Positions 16,661 through 25,715 of a DNA stretch of 64,000 bases are shown piece by piece (within the stretch, counting starts at the first letter, position 1; every line of letters begins with the position of its first letter). Location of the stretch: positions 1,776,378 to 1,840,377 of the forward strand of contig NZ_JAMZCY010000001.1 in assembly GCF_024519285.1 (NCBI RefSeq), given 5' to 3'. The stretch is from Cohnella sp. WQ 127256 (GTDB lineage: Bacteria; Bacillota; Bacilli; Paenibacillales; Paenibacillaceae). The notes under the pieces are model-generated. The model saw only the letters and a list, made by a program, of their open reading frames with translations. It made no database searches and had not been told where the DNA came from. Made by a program: the position numbers and the translations under genes.

Positions 16661-17164
16661 TTATCGTCCTAACGAGTCAATTTCACAGTTACTTAAGACG
16701 ACCGATGTTTCGATTTGTCTGTCCGGTACGTTCCAATATTCGTGCAGTAGATTTACTTTATCTTCAGTGGATACAATATGGAATCCATTTTTCTCATAAA
16801 ATTTAATCGCCCATGTCGCTGATCCCCAGGTGCCAATTAATATCGGTTTCTCTGTTTGATTCGTTAAATGAATTAACAGCTTGCTCCCTATTCCAGTGTT
16901 TCTTTGAGTTGATCTTACATAGGCATGTCTTATTAAGCACACCTTGCCCTTATCCTGTAAACCCATCACACCCGTTAATTGATGATTTGAATCCATATAT
17001 CCCCAGAACACAACGTCCTCTTTAAGCTCTTGTTCCAGTTCCTCCATAGACATATAGGGCTCATGATATCGGTCATCAGGTATAATCCCCTTGTAGGCCG
17101 TAGCCGCATCATTAATAATATGATGTAGGGTAGCTGTGTCATTATCATCACACAATCTAATCAT
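16661..17164 (-). CDS. GNAT-family N-acetyltransferase
   Basis: A 167-aa GNAT protein. The beta4 / acetyl-CoA loop region reads KVCLIRHAYVRSTQRNTGIGSKL, where QRNTGIG matches the Q/RxxGxG/A signature near residue 90, and SATWAIKFYEKNGFHIVS is the usual C-terminal strand. The acceptor is unknown. It is followed by the SRPBCC gene in reverse order of reading and shows no special context. Confidence 0.85.
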   Translation of the reverse strand: MIRLCDDNDTATLHHIINDAATAYKGIIPDDRYHEPYMSMEELEQELKEDVVFWGYMDSNHQLTGVMGLQDKGKVCLIRHAYVRSTQRNTGIGSKLLIHLTNQTEKPILIGTWGSATWAIKFYEKNGFHIVSTEDKVNLLHEYWNVPDRQIETSVVLSNCEIDSLGR

Positions 17165-17284
17165 TTAGGGTCTATCTCCTTTGTAATATACCTTGTTTAT
17201 ACGAACTACCACCCATTCAACAACGAGGGGGAAATCTGACTTATTAAGTGGCTCCAACAGCATTCCAATTGCTTCTCCCCTCTT

Positions 17285-17740
17285 TCAACGATGTTCCGCA
17301 ATGACCTTCAATTGCTCATTTCGATGCTCTAGAAATCTTCTCATATATGTCTTTAACACGGCTCTTTCTACGATCCACCCGATAAATCCTAATGGCGCGG
17401 AGAAGGTAAGTGAGTCTGTCATCATTGTCTTTCCCTTAAGCTCTTCAAATTTATGTTCGTGCCTCAGATTCTTGAAGGCTCCCTTCACCATCTGATCTAC
17501 AAAGTAATACGGTTTGTTCATTTCCGTAATTCTAGAGGTTAGTTTCTGTCTGATCAAAAAATGAGTGGCTTGAAAGGTTACCGTCTCCCCTTCATTTATC
17601 AATCCCGTTACTGTCCCTTTAATAGCTCTCTCATTTGTATGTTTCCAAACGGTTCTCGTATGGATTTCAATATCCCTCGCTAAGTCAAAGCACAATGCTA
17701 TTGGAGCATCTATTATAATCTTAGTCTCTACTGTAACCAT
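17285..17740 (-). CDS. SRPBCC-family (START-like) protein
   Basis: A 151-aa protein of the polyketide-cyclase/ligand-binding START-like fold, recognisable from VETKIIIDAPIALCFDLARD at the N-terminus, GETVTFQATHFLIRQKLTSR in the middle sheet and the long C-terminal helix ending LEHRNEQLKVIAEH. The close group is annotated as cell division inhibitor / SRPBCC and probably binds a hydrophobic small molecule. No catalytic residues can be named. Confidence 0.75.
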   Translation of the reverse strand: MVTVETKIIIDAPIALCFDLARDIEIHTRTVWKHTNERAIKGTVTGLINEGETVTFQATHFLIRQKLTSRITEMNKPYYFVDQMVKGAFKNLRHEHKFEELKGKTMMTDSLTFSAPLGFIGWIVERAVLKTYMRRFLEHRNEQLKVIAEHR

Positions 17741-17789
17741 AGGACGCCTCGTTTTCTAGGTGAAGTTAATAGAATGGTATAAGTCCCTC

Positions 17790-18362
17790 TTATTGATCTA
17801 CTCTAAGGTATTGTTCGAGCCTATTTCTTACCTCTTCCCAATCACTTCCTATAATACTGTAAATCACGTAATCCACATTGTAATATTTTTTTCTCAATAC
17901 CCCTTCTTTAGTTGCTCCTAGTCTTTCAATTGCTCTCTGTGACCTTATATTTTCTGTTGACGTTACAATTTCAATTCTATCTGTTTTTAACGTTTCAAAT
18001 CCATATTTCAGCATTAAATACTTCGTTTCCGTGTTCACTCTTGTTCTCCATACTTTGGACGTGTACCAGGTTGATCCGATATTAAGATTGTTGTGCTCTT
18101 CTGAAATTCTAAGAAATCGGGTTGTACCTACGAACTCATTATTTTCTTTATCAAAGACTGCAAACGGATATTGTTCTTTACGTTCACGGCCTTCTAATGC
18201 CTTATATATAAAGTTATTCATATCTTCAAGAGAATTGATCTTTGTTGGGTAACCCCTCCATATTTCAGGGTCCCTTGAGCATGCAAATAATGGCTTCGCA
18301 TGTTCATTTTCTAGAGGTACTAATTTAACCCTTTGTCCCTCCAACCCACAAAAAGAAAACAT
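17790..18362 (-). CDS. RimJ/RimL-type GNAT acetyltransferase
   Basis: A 190-aa protein of the Acetyltransf_3 group. Typical landmarks are GQRVKLVPLENEHAKPLF at the start, YPFAVFDKENNEFVGTTRFL in the centre, NIGSTWYTSKVWRTRVNTE as the acetyl-CoA region and TSTENIRSQRAIERLGATKE near residue 145, followed by RKKYYNVDYVIYSI. Members acetylate ribosomal-protein N-termini or small amines; the substrate here is unknown. Confidence 0.85.
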   Translation of the reverse strand: MFSFCGLEGQRVKLVPLENEHAKPLFACSRDPEIWRGYPTKINSLEDMNNFIYKALEGRERKEQYPFAVFDKENNEFVGTTRFLRISEEHNNLNIGSTWYTSKVWRTRVNTETKYLMLKYGFETLKTDRIEIVTSTENIRSQRAIERLGATKEGVLRKKYYNVDYVIYSIIGSDWEEVRNRLEQYLRVDQ

Positions 18363-18426
18363 ATATCCTTCCTCCTCTCACTCTCAACACCATTATAAAC
18401 CAATTTTTCCAAATGCTCATCCATAC

Positions 18427-18453
18427 AAAAAAACCCCAGCAAGGGGGGTTTTT
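18427..18453 (-). terminator. terminator at the end of the inositol operon
   Basis: AAAAACCCC and GGGGGTTTTT form a short GC-rich stem with A/T tails on both sides, 13 nt beyond the iolB stop codon. It ends the long minus-strand transcript and could also act from the other strand. Confidence 0.75.
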
Positions 18454-18465
18454 GCTTAATCGAAC

Positions 18466-19278
18466 TTATCGTGGTTTCGGCATCAGCCAAGCGTGATCCG
18501 GATCGTTATAAAACTTCCAAATCCGAACGGGACCCGCCATCACGTTCAAATAATACACTTCATAACCAGGTGGGGCGCATACCGGATGATATCCCTTAGG
18601 TATGAGTACAGCCTCACCATTTCCCACAGTCAACGTCTCATCCAACGAACGGTTGTCTGTATAGACGCGTTGTACCGCAAATCCACGCTCCGGCTTCACT
18701 TGATAATAATAGGTTTCTTCAAGCAGCGATTCCACAGGTAATAAGTCACGATCGTGCTTGTGCGGTGGGAAGCTTGACCAGTGACCTGCGGGCGTAAATA
18801 CTTCCACGACAAGCAAATTTTCCGCAAGCGCGGTTTCCGGCAAAATATTGTGCACGAGTCGCTGCGTGCTTCCTTCACCACGATTTTCAACGCCAACCTG
18901 CCTGGGTCCGATCAATCGTGCGGAGTGCGTCCCTCTTCCCGGAGCCCAGCAGACGGCAATTTGCAAATCCGTGAGCGCAGTAACCGTAAACGTATCCGAG
19001 GAAGGAATATAAACGGAATACGGAGGGATTTTCTCGAATACACTCATTCGCCCACCAATACTCTTCCATTCCGAATTCTCTGTGGACAAGTCAGCCTTTC
19101 CACTAAGGAGGACAACACAAGCTTCACGCTCCTCCGTCAGACGACTCATCGATTCGCCTTCCCTTAGCGTGTATACTTCAAAACCGACATAACTCCAGCC
19201 AGCCGATTCCGGTGTAATCCGAAGAATATTGCCTTCAGAATCTGGGTGTTGATTCGGTTTCACGATCAATTTGCTCAT
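18466..19278 (-). CDS. iolB: 5-deoxy-glucuronate isomerase
   Basis: IolB isomerises 5-deoxy-glucuronate to 2-deoxy-5-keto-gluconate in myo-inositol breakdown. The start is the ATG at 19278 (MSKLIVKPN) with AAAGGAGG upstream, giving 270 aa, the family length. Two cupin halves are visible; the metal-binding set lies in the second half, HWSSFPPHKHD, the LLEETYYYQVKPERGFAVQ strand with its Glu, and PKGYHPVCAPPGYEVYYLN with a further His. It is the last gene of the iol set (order E-like, D, C, A, B), 78 nt after iolA. Confidence 0.95.
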   Translation of the reverse strand: MSKLIVKPNQHPDSEGNILRITPESAGWSYVGFEVYTLREGESMSRLTEEREACVVLLSGKADLSTENSEWKSIGGRMSVFEKIPPYSVYIPSSDTFTVTALTDLQIAVCWAPGRGTHSARLIGPRQVGVENRGEGSTQRLVHNILPETALAENLLVVEVFTPAGHWSSFPPHKHDRDLLPVESLLEETYYYQVKPERGFAVQRVYTDNRSLDETLTVGNGEAVLIPKGYHPVCAPPGYEVYYLNVMAGPVRIWKFYNDPDHAWLMPKPR

Positions 19279-19356
19279 TTCCAAATGCCTCCTTTCCTGA
19301 ATCAGATTCATTGTTCAGACAAGTACATCGGAATCAACTTATCCTCAATCCGTTGC

Positions 19357-20817
19357 TTACCAGCGGGAAGTGACCATCTTCTTCCTCGTATAGAACTCAA
19401 CGCCGTCCGATCCATTGGCATGCAAATCACCATAGAACGATTTCTTCCAGCCTGAGAATGGGAAAAAGGCCATGGGTGCGGGTACTCCCAAATTCACACC
19501 AAGCATGCCAGCATCGATCGTTTCGCGGAATTGACGAACGTTACTGCCGTCCTGGGTGAAAATACATGCGCCGTTAGCCAGTTCAGAACGATTCGCTAGC
19601 TCAATCGCCTCTTCAAGGCTGTCTACCCGAACGACTGACAGCACCGGGGCAAAAATTTCATCCTTCCAAATCTTCATCTCACACGTCACTTGATCGAAGA
19701 TCGTCGGTCCGACGAAATAACCAGTGCCGTTGGATGCAGTATCTGTGCGTCCGTCGCGGAGCAGCACCGCACCTTCTTCTATGCCCGTTGCGATATAGCC
19801 TAGCGTACGTTCCTTGTGTGGACCACGAATGACCGGGCCAAGAAAGACATCCTTATCCAGCCCGTTACCTATGGTCAGCTTGTCAGCTGCGAACACCAGC
19901 TTATCGATCAACGTCTCGGACGCTGCGCCAACGGAGACAACAACAGCGCACGCCATACAGCGCTCTCCCGCGGAACCAAAAGCCGCGTTAATGATCTGTG
20001 TCACTGCACCGTCCATGTCGGCATCCGGCATGACGATCGTATGGTTCTTAGCGCCAGCGAGTGCCTGTACTCGTTTCCCTTGCACGGTTGCATTCGTATA
20101 CACATATTCCGCGACTGGCTGAGAACCAACGAATGAAATCGCAATGACGTCAGGGTGCTCGAGTAGACCATTCACGACATCATGCGATCCGTGCACCAGG
20201 TTCAGCACGCCGTCTGGCAATCCCGCTTCCTTAAACAGCTCCACCAGCCGATTCGCTAACAGTGGTGTCCGCTCGGAAGGCTTCAGGACAAACGTATTCC
20301 CACATGCAATAGCAAGCGGGAACATCCAACAGGGCACCATCATCGGGAAGTTAAAGGGTGTAATTCCACCTACAACACCGATCGGAAAGCGATACATGCC
20401 CGACTCCACATTCGTAGCAATGTCTGGAAGCTGTTTGCCCATCATAAGAGTCGGTGCCCCAGCAGCAAATTCAACACATTCAATGCCTCGCATAACTTCC
20501 CCATGCGCTTCTTGGTAGTTTTTTCCGTTCTCTAACGTGATGATCCTAGCAAGCTCTTCCCAATGATCGACCAACAGCTGTTGATATTTGAATAGAATTC
20601 GAGCCCGGCGCGGGACGGGCGTCTTACTCCATGTTTGGAATGTTTCTTTGGCATTCTGTACGGCATGATCCACGTCACCCTTGGAAGAAAGCGGCACATT
20701 AGCGATAATTTCTTCGGTTGCCGGATTGAATACGGGTTCCGTCTTACTTGATGTGGAAGCGATCCATTCTCCTCCGATAAAGTTACTTAATGTTTCGGAT
20801 GCTTTTGTCTCTATCAT
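19357..20817 (-). CDS. iolA: methylmalonate-semialdehyde / malonate-semialdehyde dehydrogenase (acylating)
   Basis: IolA (MmsA family) converts malonate semialdehyde to acetyl-CoA and CO2 at the end of the inositol pathway. The ATG at 20817 gives 486 aa, matching the family, and has GGAGAGG 11 nt upstream; a GTG 12 nt earlier is the alternative. Typical features are [10 protein letters not shown] at the N-terminus, [18 protein letters not shown] near residue 155, [12 protein letters not shown] (NAD binding), and the catalytic cysteine in [10 protein letters not shown] near residue 285. The C-terminal [17 protein letters not shown] is specific for the MmsA group. It lies 19 nt after iolC. Confidence 0.95.
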   Translation of the reverse strand: MIETKASETLSNFIGGEWIASTSSKTEPVFNPATEEIIANVPLSSKGDVDHAVQNAKETFQTWSKTPVPRRARILFKYQQLLVDHWEELARIITLENGKNYQEAHGEVMRGIECVEFAAGAPTLMMGKQLPDIATNVESGMYRFPIGVVGGITPFNFPMMVPCWMFPLAIACGNTFVLKPSERTPLLANRLVELFKEAGLPDGVLNLVHGSHDVVNGLLEHPDVIAISFVGSQPVAEYVYTNATVQGKRVQALAGAKNHTIVMPDADMDGAVTQIINAAFGSAGERCMACAVVVSVGAASETLIDKLVFAADKLTIGNGLDKDVFLGPVIRGPHKERTLGYIATGIEEGAVLLRDGRTDTASNGTGYFVGPTIFDQVTCEMKIWKDEIFAPVLSVVRVDSLEEAIELANRSELANGACIFTQDGSNVRQFRETIDAGMLGVNLGVPAPMAFFPFSGWKKSFYGDLHANGSDGVEFYTRKKMVTSRW

Positions 20818-20836
20818 CTTAGCGCTCACCTCTCCA

Positions 20837-21832
20837 TTACGCTTTTCTAGAAGCTAGCATATATTGTTCGACCTGTTCGACTGTCGGCATGGCGTCCGAG
20901 CAGCTATGACTTGAAATAACGATCGATGCGGACGCACTGCCAAATGTCATACTGCGACTGACGTCCCATCCCTGCATAAGTCCATAGATGAAACCTGCCG
21001 CATACGAATCACCTGCTCCGAACGTTTTGATAACCTTTGCTGGGAAAATAGAACCTCGCTGTGAGCTGCCGTCCTTGCCATAAGCGATCGATCCATCCTT
21101 GCCGTGCTTGATGACGACAAGTTCTGCGTGGTAGTCGAACCATTGCGCCGCTGTTACCTCATCGCTGTGTTCCGCATTGTCGTCGAATCGCTCCAGCATA
21201 TTGAATTCCTCACGCGTGCCGATTATAATATCGCTTTTTTCCGCTGCTAGATGGTAGAATATTGCCGTTTCCTCAAGGGATGCCCACGAATAGGGCCGGT
21301 AATCGATATCGAATATAACCTTAGTGCCATGTTTACGAGCGTAACGTAGAGCAAGCAGAACCGCCTCGCGGGACGGGCTCTGCGCTAGAGCAGTGCCAGA
21401 TACGAGGAGAACCTTACTTCGAGCGAGCAACGATTCGTCAACTTCTATCGGTGCAAGTAGCAGATCTGCTACGTTGCTGCGGTACATCAGAATGCTGCAT
21501 TCCTCAGGGCTCTTGATTTCTGTAAAAGCGAGACCGGTAACCGCGCCGGTTCGATCTGTCGTAATCCCAGAAGTGCCAATGCCGTTATTGTGCAAATAGT
21601 CGATGATGAACCGGCCCATTTGATCGTCTGCTACCTTGCCTATGAAATCTGTTTTTAAGCCCAATCGGGACATCCCGATGCAGATGTTAGCCGGTGACCC
21701 GCCGACATATTTAGTAAATGTCATCGTCTCTTCCATCGGACGATTAATCTCATTAGCATTCAGATCGATACATAGACGGCCGATCGCTACAAAATCCAGC
21801 CCTCTATCAGTCGCAAAAGTTATCGAGTCCAT
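20837..21832 (-). CDS. iolC: 5-dehydro-2-deoxygluconokinase
   Basis: A 331-aa PfkB-family kinase that phosphorylates 2-deoxy-5-keto-gluconate with ATP. The IolC start [20 protein letters not shown] is visible, as are the sugar-binding [15 protein letters not shown] loop near residue 50 and the catalytic [13 protein letters not shown] near residue 270 with Asp as base. It stands between iolD and iolA. Bacillus IolC has the same length; the extra C-terminal DUF2090 domain of some homologues is absent. Confidence 0.95.
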   Translation of the reverse strand: MDSITFATDRGLDFVAIGRLCIDLNANEINRPMEETMTFTKYVGGSPANICIGMSRLGLKTDFIGKVADDQMGRFIIDYLHNNGIGTSGITTDRTGAVTGLAFTEIKSPEECSILMYRSNVADLLLAPIEVDESLLARSKVLLVSGTALAQSPSREAVLLALRYARKHGTKVIFDIDYRPYSWASLEETAIFYHLAAEKSDIIIGTREEFNMLERFDDNAEHSDEVTAAQWFDYHAELVVIKHGKDGSIAYGKDGSSQRGSIFPAKVIKTFGAGDSYAAGFIYGLMQGWDVSRSMTFGSASASIVISSHSCSDAMPTVEQVEQYMLASRKA

Positions 21833-21850
21833 CGCATTCCCTTCTTCCTG

Positions 21851-23722
21851 TTAATAAGGACGCGCTGTACGGAGGTTATGCTGCATCTTGTCATGCGCCT
21901 TCAGCACCTTGTCGCTTACGGACACCTCAGGTACGCCGACGTTCCACCAAGAGTCATAACCACCTGTATTCGTTCCTGGAAGCACCTTAATCTCCACCAG
22001 CACAGGTCCTTGTTCCGCTTTCGCGTCACGAAGCGCCTGCTCCAGTTCTTTGGCCGTACCGGCGGTATAAGAAGCTGCACCCAAACCTCGGGCTAACGCG
22101 GAATAATTGATCGACATGTAAGGTCCATCCAGACGGCCCGTCTCTTTGGAACGGAGGCGGAACTCATTGCCGAAGCCGTCGCTGCCTTGATCGCGCTGTA
22201 AGTTATGAATGCACTGAAATCCGTTGTTGTCGAATAGGAGAACAGTTAGCTTAACGCCCTCTTGGATTGCCGTAACCAGCTCAGAGTGCAGCATAAGGTA
22301 GCTTCCATCACCGACTAATGCATACACGTCCCGCCCCGGCTCCGCAAGAGCAACACCGAATGCGCCGCTTATCTCATATCCCATGCAGGAAAAACCATAT
22401 TCCATGTGATAAGTCTTCGGCTCAGTTGTCCGCCACACTCGGTGCAGATCGCCTGGAAGGCTCCCCGCAGCGCCAACGACAACTGCTGTCGATCCGATGT
22501 AGCCATTGATAATACCAAGCGCTCTTGTCTGGGTTAACCCAGCATCGCTCTCCAGCTCGTAGAGGCGGTCAACTTCATTGTCCCACTCTGTCTTCATCTC
22601 ACTGATAGCTCCATCAGCATAGCTAGTAAGGAATCCACGTTCTGCCAATTCTTGCTGCAGCGCCACAAGCGCAACCTTCGCGTCCGCTATGACAGACTCG
22701 GCTTCCATTTTAACCGCATCGAAGGAGCTGACATTCAAGCTCAGGAATGCGACATATGGGTTACTGAACGCGGATTTGGATGCAGTAGTGAAGTCTGAGA
22801 ATCGAGTTCCGACCCCGATAATCAAATCCGCTTCAGCAGCTAACCGGTTTGCCACTAATGTACCGGTCGTACCCACGCCGCCAACACCTAGTGGATGATT
22901 CCAAGGAATCGCGCTTTTGCCCGCCTGTGTCTCCGCTACCGGAATCCCGAATGCTTCTGCGAATGCAAGCAGCTCTTTCGTCGCATCCGCGTAATGGACG
23001 CCTCCCCCTGCAATAATCAAAGGCTTTTGCTTCCGCATGATCAAATCAACTGCACGATAAATAGCATCCTGCTCTGCCGGACGACGCTGCAGAAAATGGA
23101 CACGCTTCTCGAAGAAGTGTGCCGGATAATCATAAGCTTCCGCTTGAACGTCCTGGGGTAGCGCGAGCGTGACCGCTCCGGTTTCGGCCGGATCAGTCAG
23201 AACTCGCATCGCTTGGATGAGCGATGACATCAACTGCTCCGGACGAACAATACGGTCCCAGAACTTGCTGACCGCTTTGAACGGATCGTTCGCTGATACC
23301 GAGTAATCGGTTGGGACCTCCAATTGCTGCAATACAGGGTCTGGCTGGCGGGAGGCGAAGTTATCACCAGGGAGCAGCAGCACCGGTATACGATTGACTG
23401 TCGCCGTTGCGGCGCCGGTCATCATGTTGAGCGCTCCCGGACCGATCGAGGTCGTACAGGCAAAAATCTGCCTACGGTTTTTCTGCTTGGCATAAGCAGT
23501 GGCAGCATGAACCATGCCCTGTTCGTTCTTGCCCTGAAGGAACATCAAATTGCCAGGCTCGCGCTCTATAGCCTCGCCGATGCCTGTAACATTACCGTGT
23601 CCGAAGATACCCATAATTCCCCTAACGAACTTAATCTCCTCACCGTCCACGGACAAAACCTGTCGATCCAGAAATCGCAGCAAAGCCTGCGCCATCGTCA
23701 AACGAATTGTTTTCATCGTCAT
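21851..23722 (-). CDS. iolD: 3D-(3,5/4)-trihydroxycyclohexane-1,2-dione hydrolase
   Basis: IolD is a thiamine-diphosphate enzyme that opens the cyclohexanedione ring of the inositol intermediate. The protein has 623 aa. The N-terminal pyrimidine-binding domain contains GIFGHGNVTGIGEAIE with the catalytic Glu near residue 48. The C-terminal domain has the TPP motif from GDGSYLMLHSE to DNNGFQ (about 480-510), and VEIKVLPGTNTGGYDSWWN near the end is characteristic of IolD. Two closely spaced ATG codons (23722 and 23716) are possible starts, both with a GAGG site. It lies 4 nt after the TIM-barrel gene. Confidence 0.95.
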   Translation of the reverse strand: MTMKTIRLTMAQALLRFLDRQVLSVDGEEIKFVRGIMGIFGHGNVTGIGEAIEREPGNLMFLQGKNEQGMVHAATAYAKQKNRRQIFACTTSIGPGALNMMTGAATATVNRIPVLLLPGDNFASRQPDPVLQQLEVPTDYSVSANDPFKAVSKFWDRIVRPEQLMSSLIQAMRVLTDPAETGAVTLALPQDVQAEAYDYPAHFFEKRVHFLQRRPAEQDAIYRAVDLIMRKQKPLIIAGGGVHYADATKELLAFAEAFGIPVAETQAGKSAIPWNHPLGVGGVGTTGTLVANRLAAEADLIIGVGTRFSDFTTASKSAFSNPYVAFLSLNVSSFDAVKMEAESVIADAKVALVALQQELAERGFLTSYADGAISEMKTEWDNEVDRLYELESDAGLTQTRALGIINGYIGSTAVVVGAAGSLPGDLHRVWRTTEPKTYHMEYGFSCMGYEISGAFGVALAEPGRDVYALVGDGSYLMLHSELVTAIQEGVKLTVLLFDNNGFQCIHNLQRDQGSDGFGNEFRLRSKETGRLDGPYMSINYSALARGLGAASYTAGTAKELEQALRDAKAEQGPVLVEIKVLPGTNTGGYDSWWNVGVPEVSVSDKVLKAHDKMQHNLRTARPY

Positions 23723-23726
23723 AACC

Positions 23727-24473
23727 TCATAACCTCAACTTTAACAAGTGATCCAAGCTTATGGCCAAGCTGTCCATCGGACTTCCCGAGCAGTAATCCT
23801 GCTCCACCGCGAACCACTCAACACCATTTTGTAGTCCCCACTGGACAATCGGGGCGAAATCGATAACTCCAGAACCGATTTCAGCGAAAGTCTGCCTGCT
23901 GTCCGCAGTCATATCCTTCAGATGAAGGATCGGCATACGATTCGCATAATTCTGGATGAAGCTTAGGGGATCTTGATCGGCTTTGCGAACCCAATACGTA
24001 TCAATTTCCGCGTAAATGGTCGGATCGTCGAGCAAATATTCAAGCGCAAATTTACCTTCTATTGAGGTATGAAATTCAAAATCATGATTATGATAGCCAA
24101 CGCGATATCGCTTACCCTTAACTTTGACGGCGACTTCTAGCAAGTCCCTTTTCACACTGGCATAGCCTTCCGGACTTTGTAGACCGTCTGGTAGGGAGTG
24201 ACAGATGAAATCCTTCGTATCAAACAGATCAGCCTCCTCCAGCACAGCATCTAAATCATGCTTCATTCTCTCCAGCCCGACATGCATTCCCGCTGTTCGT
24301 AACCCGAGCTCCTTCATCACCGCAGCAATGTCTCGCGCGGCGTATCCGTGCAGTCCATCGATCTGAACAGCCGCCCAGCCCATTTCCTTCAGCTGCTTCA
24401 ATGTTGCAGGAAAATCCTTCTTCACTTCGTTCCTCAAGGTGTATAGCTGTGCCGCTAATTGATGTCTGATCAT
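23727..24473 (-). CDS. sugar phosphate isomerase/epimerase-family TIM barrel (IolE/IolI-like)
   Basis: The ATG at 24473 (MIRHQLAAQLYTL) overlaps the preceding stop codon by 4 nt and has AAGGAGGAG upstream, giving 248 aa. It is an AP-endonuclease-2-type barrel. Metal-site residues are seen in GYHNHDFEF near residue 140, AEIDTYWV near 170, LHLKD near 196 and the Glu of FAEIGSGVID and VEQD. True IolE (inosose dehydratase) is about 295 aa and begins differently, so this protein is not plainly IolE. It may act as inosose dehydratase, as IolI-type isomerase, or on a keto-sugar made by the adjacent reductase. Placement before iolD argues for a step early in inositol catabolism. Confidence 0.75.
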   Translation of the reverse strand: MIRHQLAAQLYTLRNEVKKDFPATLKQLKEMGWAAVQIDGLHGYAARDIAAVMKELGLRTAGMHVGLERMKHDLDAVLEEADLFDTKDFICHSLPDGLQSPEGYASVKRDLLEVAVKVKGKRYRVGYHNHDFEFHTSIEGKFALEYLLDDPTIYAEIDTYWVRKADQDPLSFIQNYANRMPILHLKDMTADSRQTFAEIGSGVIDFAPIVQWGLQNGVEWFAVEQDYCSGSPMDSLAISLDHLLKLRL

Positions 24474-25411
24474 TCCGCGATCTCCTCCTTCTTCAAATCG
24501 AGCCAATCGACTTCGCCAATTGTTAACGGAAGATTCATCGCCATTACGGAGTCATGAAGTTCTTCCGGATTGCGTGGTCCGATGATCGCACAGGTCGGAA
24601 AAGGTTGATGAAGAACATAGGATAATGAGATTTGAATCGGTGTTACCTGCTTCTGTTCCGCCAATTTCACCACACGCCTGTACCGCTCCCAATTGCTATC
24701 ACTGTAATACACTCTTACCATTTCTGGATCAGAGAGATTGTCTGGCGTAAAATGACCTGAGAAAAACCCCCCGGCCTGAGAGGACCAAGACAGCAGTGTC
24801 AGCTGGTTACGCTCATGCCAATTACAAGTATCCTCGTCAGCCGAAACACAGCCCTCCCACCTCGGTTCTTTTGCCTTGGCGAGACTCAGGTTCGTACTGC
24901 TAAACGTAAAACCTACTAATTGATGGGCCGCAGCGTATTCATTCGCTTCCTGAATGCGCTGATACGACCAGTTAGAAGCGCCGATTGCCCGGATCTTCTG
25001 AGTCCCAAGCTGTTCGTTCAGCTCCTCAATGATCGGCCCAACCTCGACGCTTGGATCGTCTCTATGGAGTGCGTAGAGATCAATATAATCTGTACCCAGC
25101 CTCTCCAAGCTCTCCGCTAGATCCTTCCGGATAGCTTGCGGGTTCACCCGTGGTCCCGGACTTCCATCATCATGATGAGCGCCTTTCGTCATAATAACGA
25201 CTTTATCCCTGAGCTTTTTCTCCTCCAGCCACTGTCCTAGAACTAGCTCTTTCCCTCTGTACTGATGGGCGGTATCAAAAAAGTTGCCACCCGCCTCGAT
25301 ATAAGCATCGAGCATCAATCGTTTCGGTTCATCCAATACTCTTAGATCTCCCGTTCCCATGATCAGCCGGGACATCAACTTGTTCACACCCTTAATCTCC
25401 ATCATTTTCAT
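24470..25411 (-). CDS. aldo/keto reductase
   Basis: A 313-aa (beta/alpha)8 NAD(P)H oxidoreductase. The catalytic tetrad can be placed: Asp in NFFDTAHQY and Tyr in the same segment (HQYRGKE), Lys in VIMTKGAHHDD, His in DYIDLYALHRDD. The C-terminal cofactor site is CAIIGPRNPEELHDSV. It overlaps the next gene by 4 nt and heads the iol set. No IolG inositol dehydrogenase is in the window, so this enzyme could supply the oxidation or reduction step for the ring, as the IolS protein of Bacillus is also an aldo/keto reductase; substrate not proven. Confidence 0.85.
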   Translation of the reverse strand: MKMMEIKGVNKLMSRLIMGTGDLRVLDEPKRLMLDAYIEAGGNFFDTAHQYRGKELVLGQWLEEKKLRDKVVIMTKGAHHDDGSPGPRVNPQAIRKDLAESLERLGTDYIDLYALHRDDPSVEVGPIIEELNEQLGTQKIRAIGASNWSYQRIQEANEYAAAHQLVGFTFSSTNLSLAKAKEPRWEGCVSADEDTCNWHERNQLTLLSWSSQAGGFFSGHFTPDNLSDPEMVRVYYSDSNWERYRRVVKLAEQKQVTPIQISLSYVLHQPFPTCAIIGPRNPEELHDSVMAMNLPLTIGEVDWLDLKKEEIAE

Positions 25412-25472
25412 ATGAATTCTCCTCTAGCATTACGCCTATTCTATTGTTCTTCTATGAATACAGGTTCCCGCT

Positions 25473-25609
25473 TCAATCCTTCTGTGTAAGTGTAAGAGGC
25501 TCATCAAAGTAACCTGTCTTCATTAGCTGGTAGATCCATTCACCGAACAAGCTATAAGCTTGATTTCTGCATCTTCAAGCACAGCAGCAACTGAATGAGA
25601 TAATCGCAT
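25473..25609 (-). pseudogene. small frameshifted gene remnant in the iol leader
   Basis: Downstream of AAAAGGAGTGG an ATG at 25609 begins MRLSHSVAAVLEDAEIK. The frame then breaks, and a second frame continues as AYSLFGEWIYQLMKTGYFDE to a TGA at 25475. The two parts join as one protein-like sequence if a single base is added near 25560. I do not recognise the parent. It occupies the leader between the operator at 25681 and the aldo/keto reductase. Confidence 0.4.
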
Positions 25610-25680
25610 CTTGGAATCCACTCCTTTTCTTTGAAGGTATGTCTCGATTTCAGAGAAAGTTTATTTTACTAGGGCCTTCA

Positions 25681-25698
25681 TCTGGAATCGATACCATA
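25681..25698. promoter_or_regulatory. LacI-type operator, copy 1 (upstream of the iol genes)
   Basis: TCTGGAATCGATACCATA differs in one base from the 18-bp palindrome TATGGAATCGATACCATA found twice before the transporter operon. It lies 270 bp upstream of the aldo/keto reductase and 18 bp after the aminopeptidase stop codon, so it marks a separate promoter for the iol set. A central CG within a palindrome is typical of LacI-family operators; the LacI gene at 31154 is the natural candidate. Confidence 0.65.
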
Positions 25699-25715
25699 AT
25701 CAGAACTTATTCTCC

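Noticed and set aside
16970..16990. CACCCGTTAATTGATG as a further repeat tag
   Set aside because: It lies within the coding sequence of a GNAT gene and lacks the rest of the tag; taken as coincidence.
23324..23866. 180-codon plus-strand frame opposite iolD
   Set aside because: Crosses two real genes and has no coding character.
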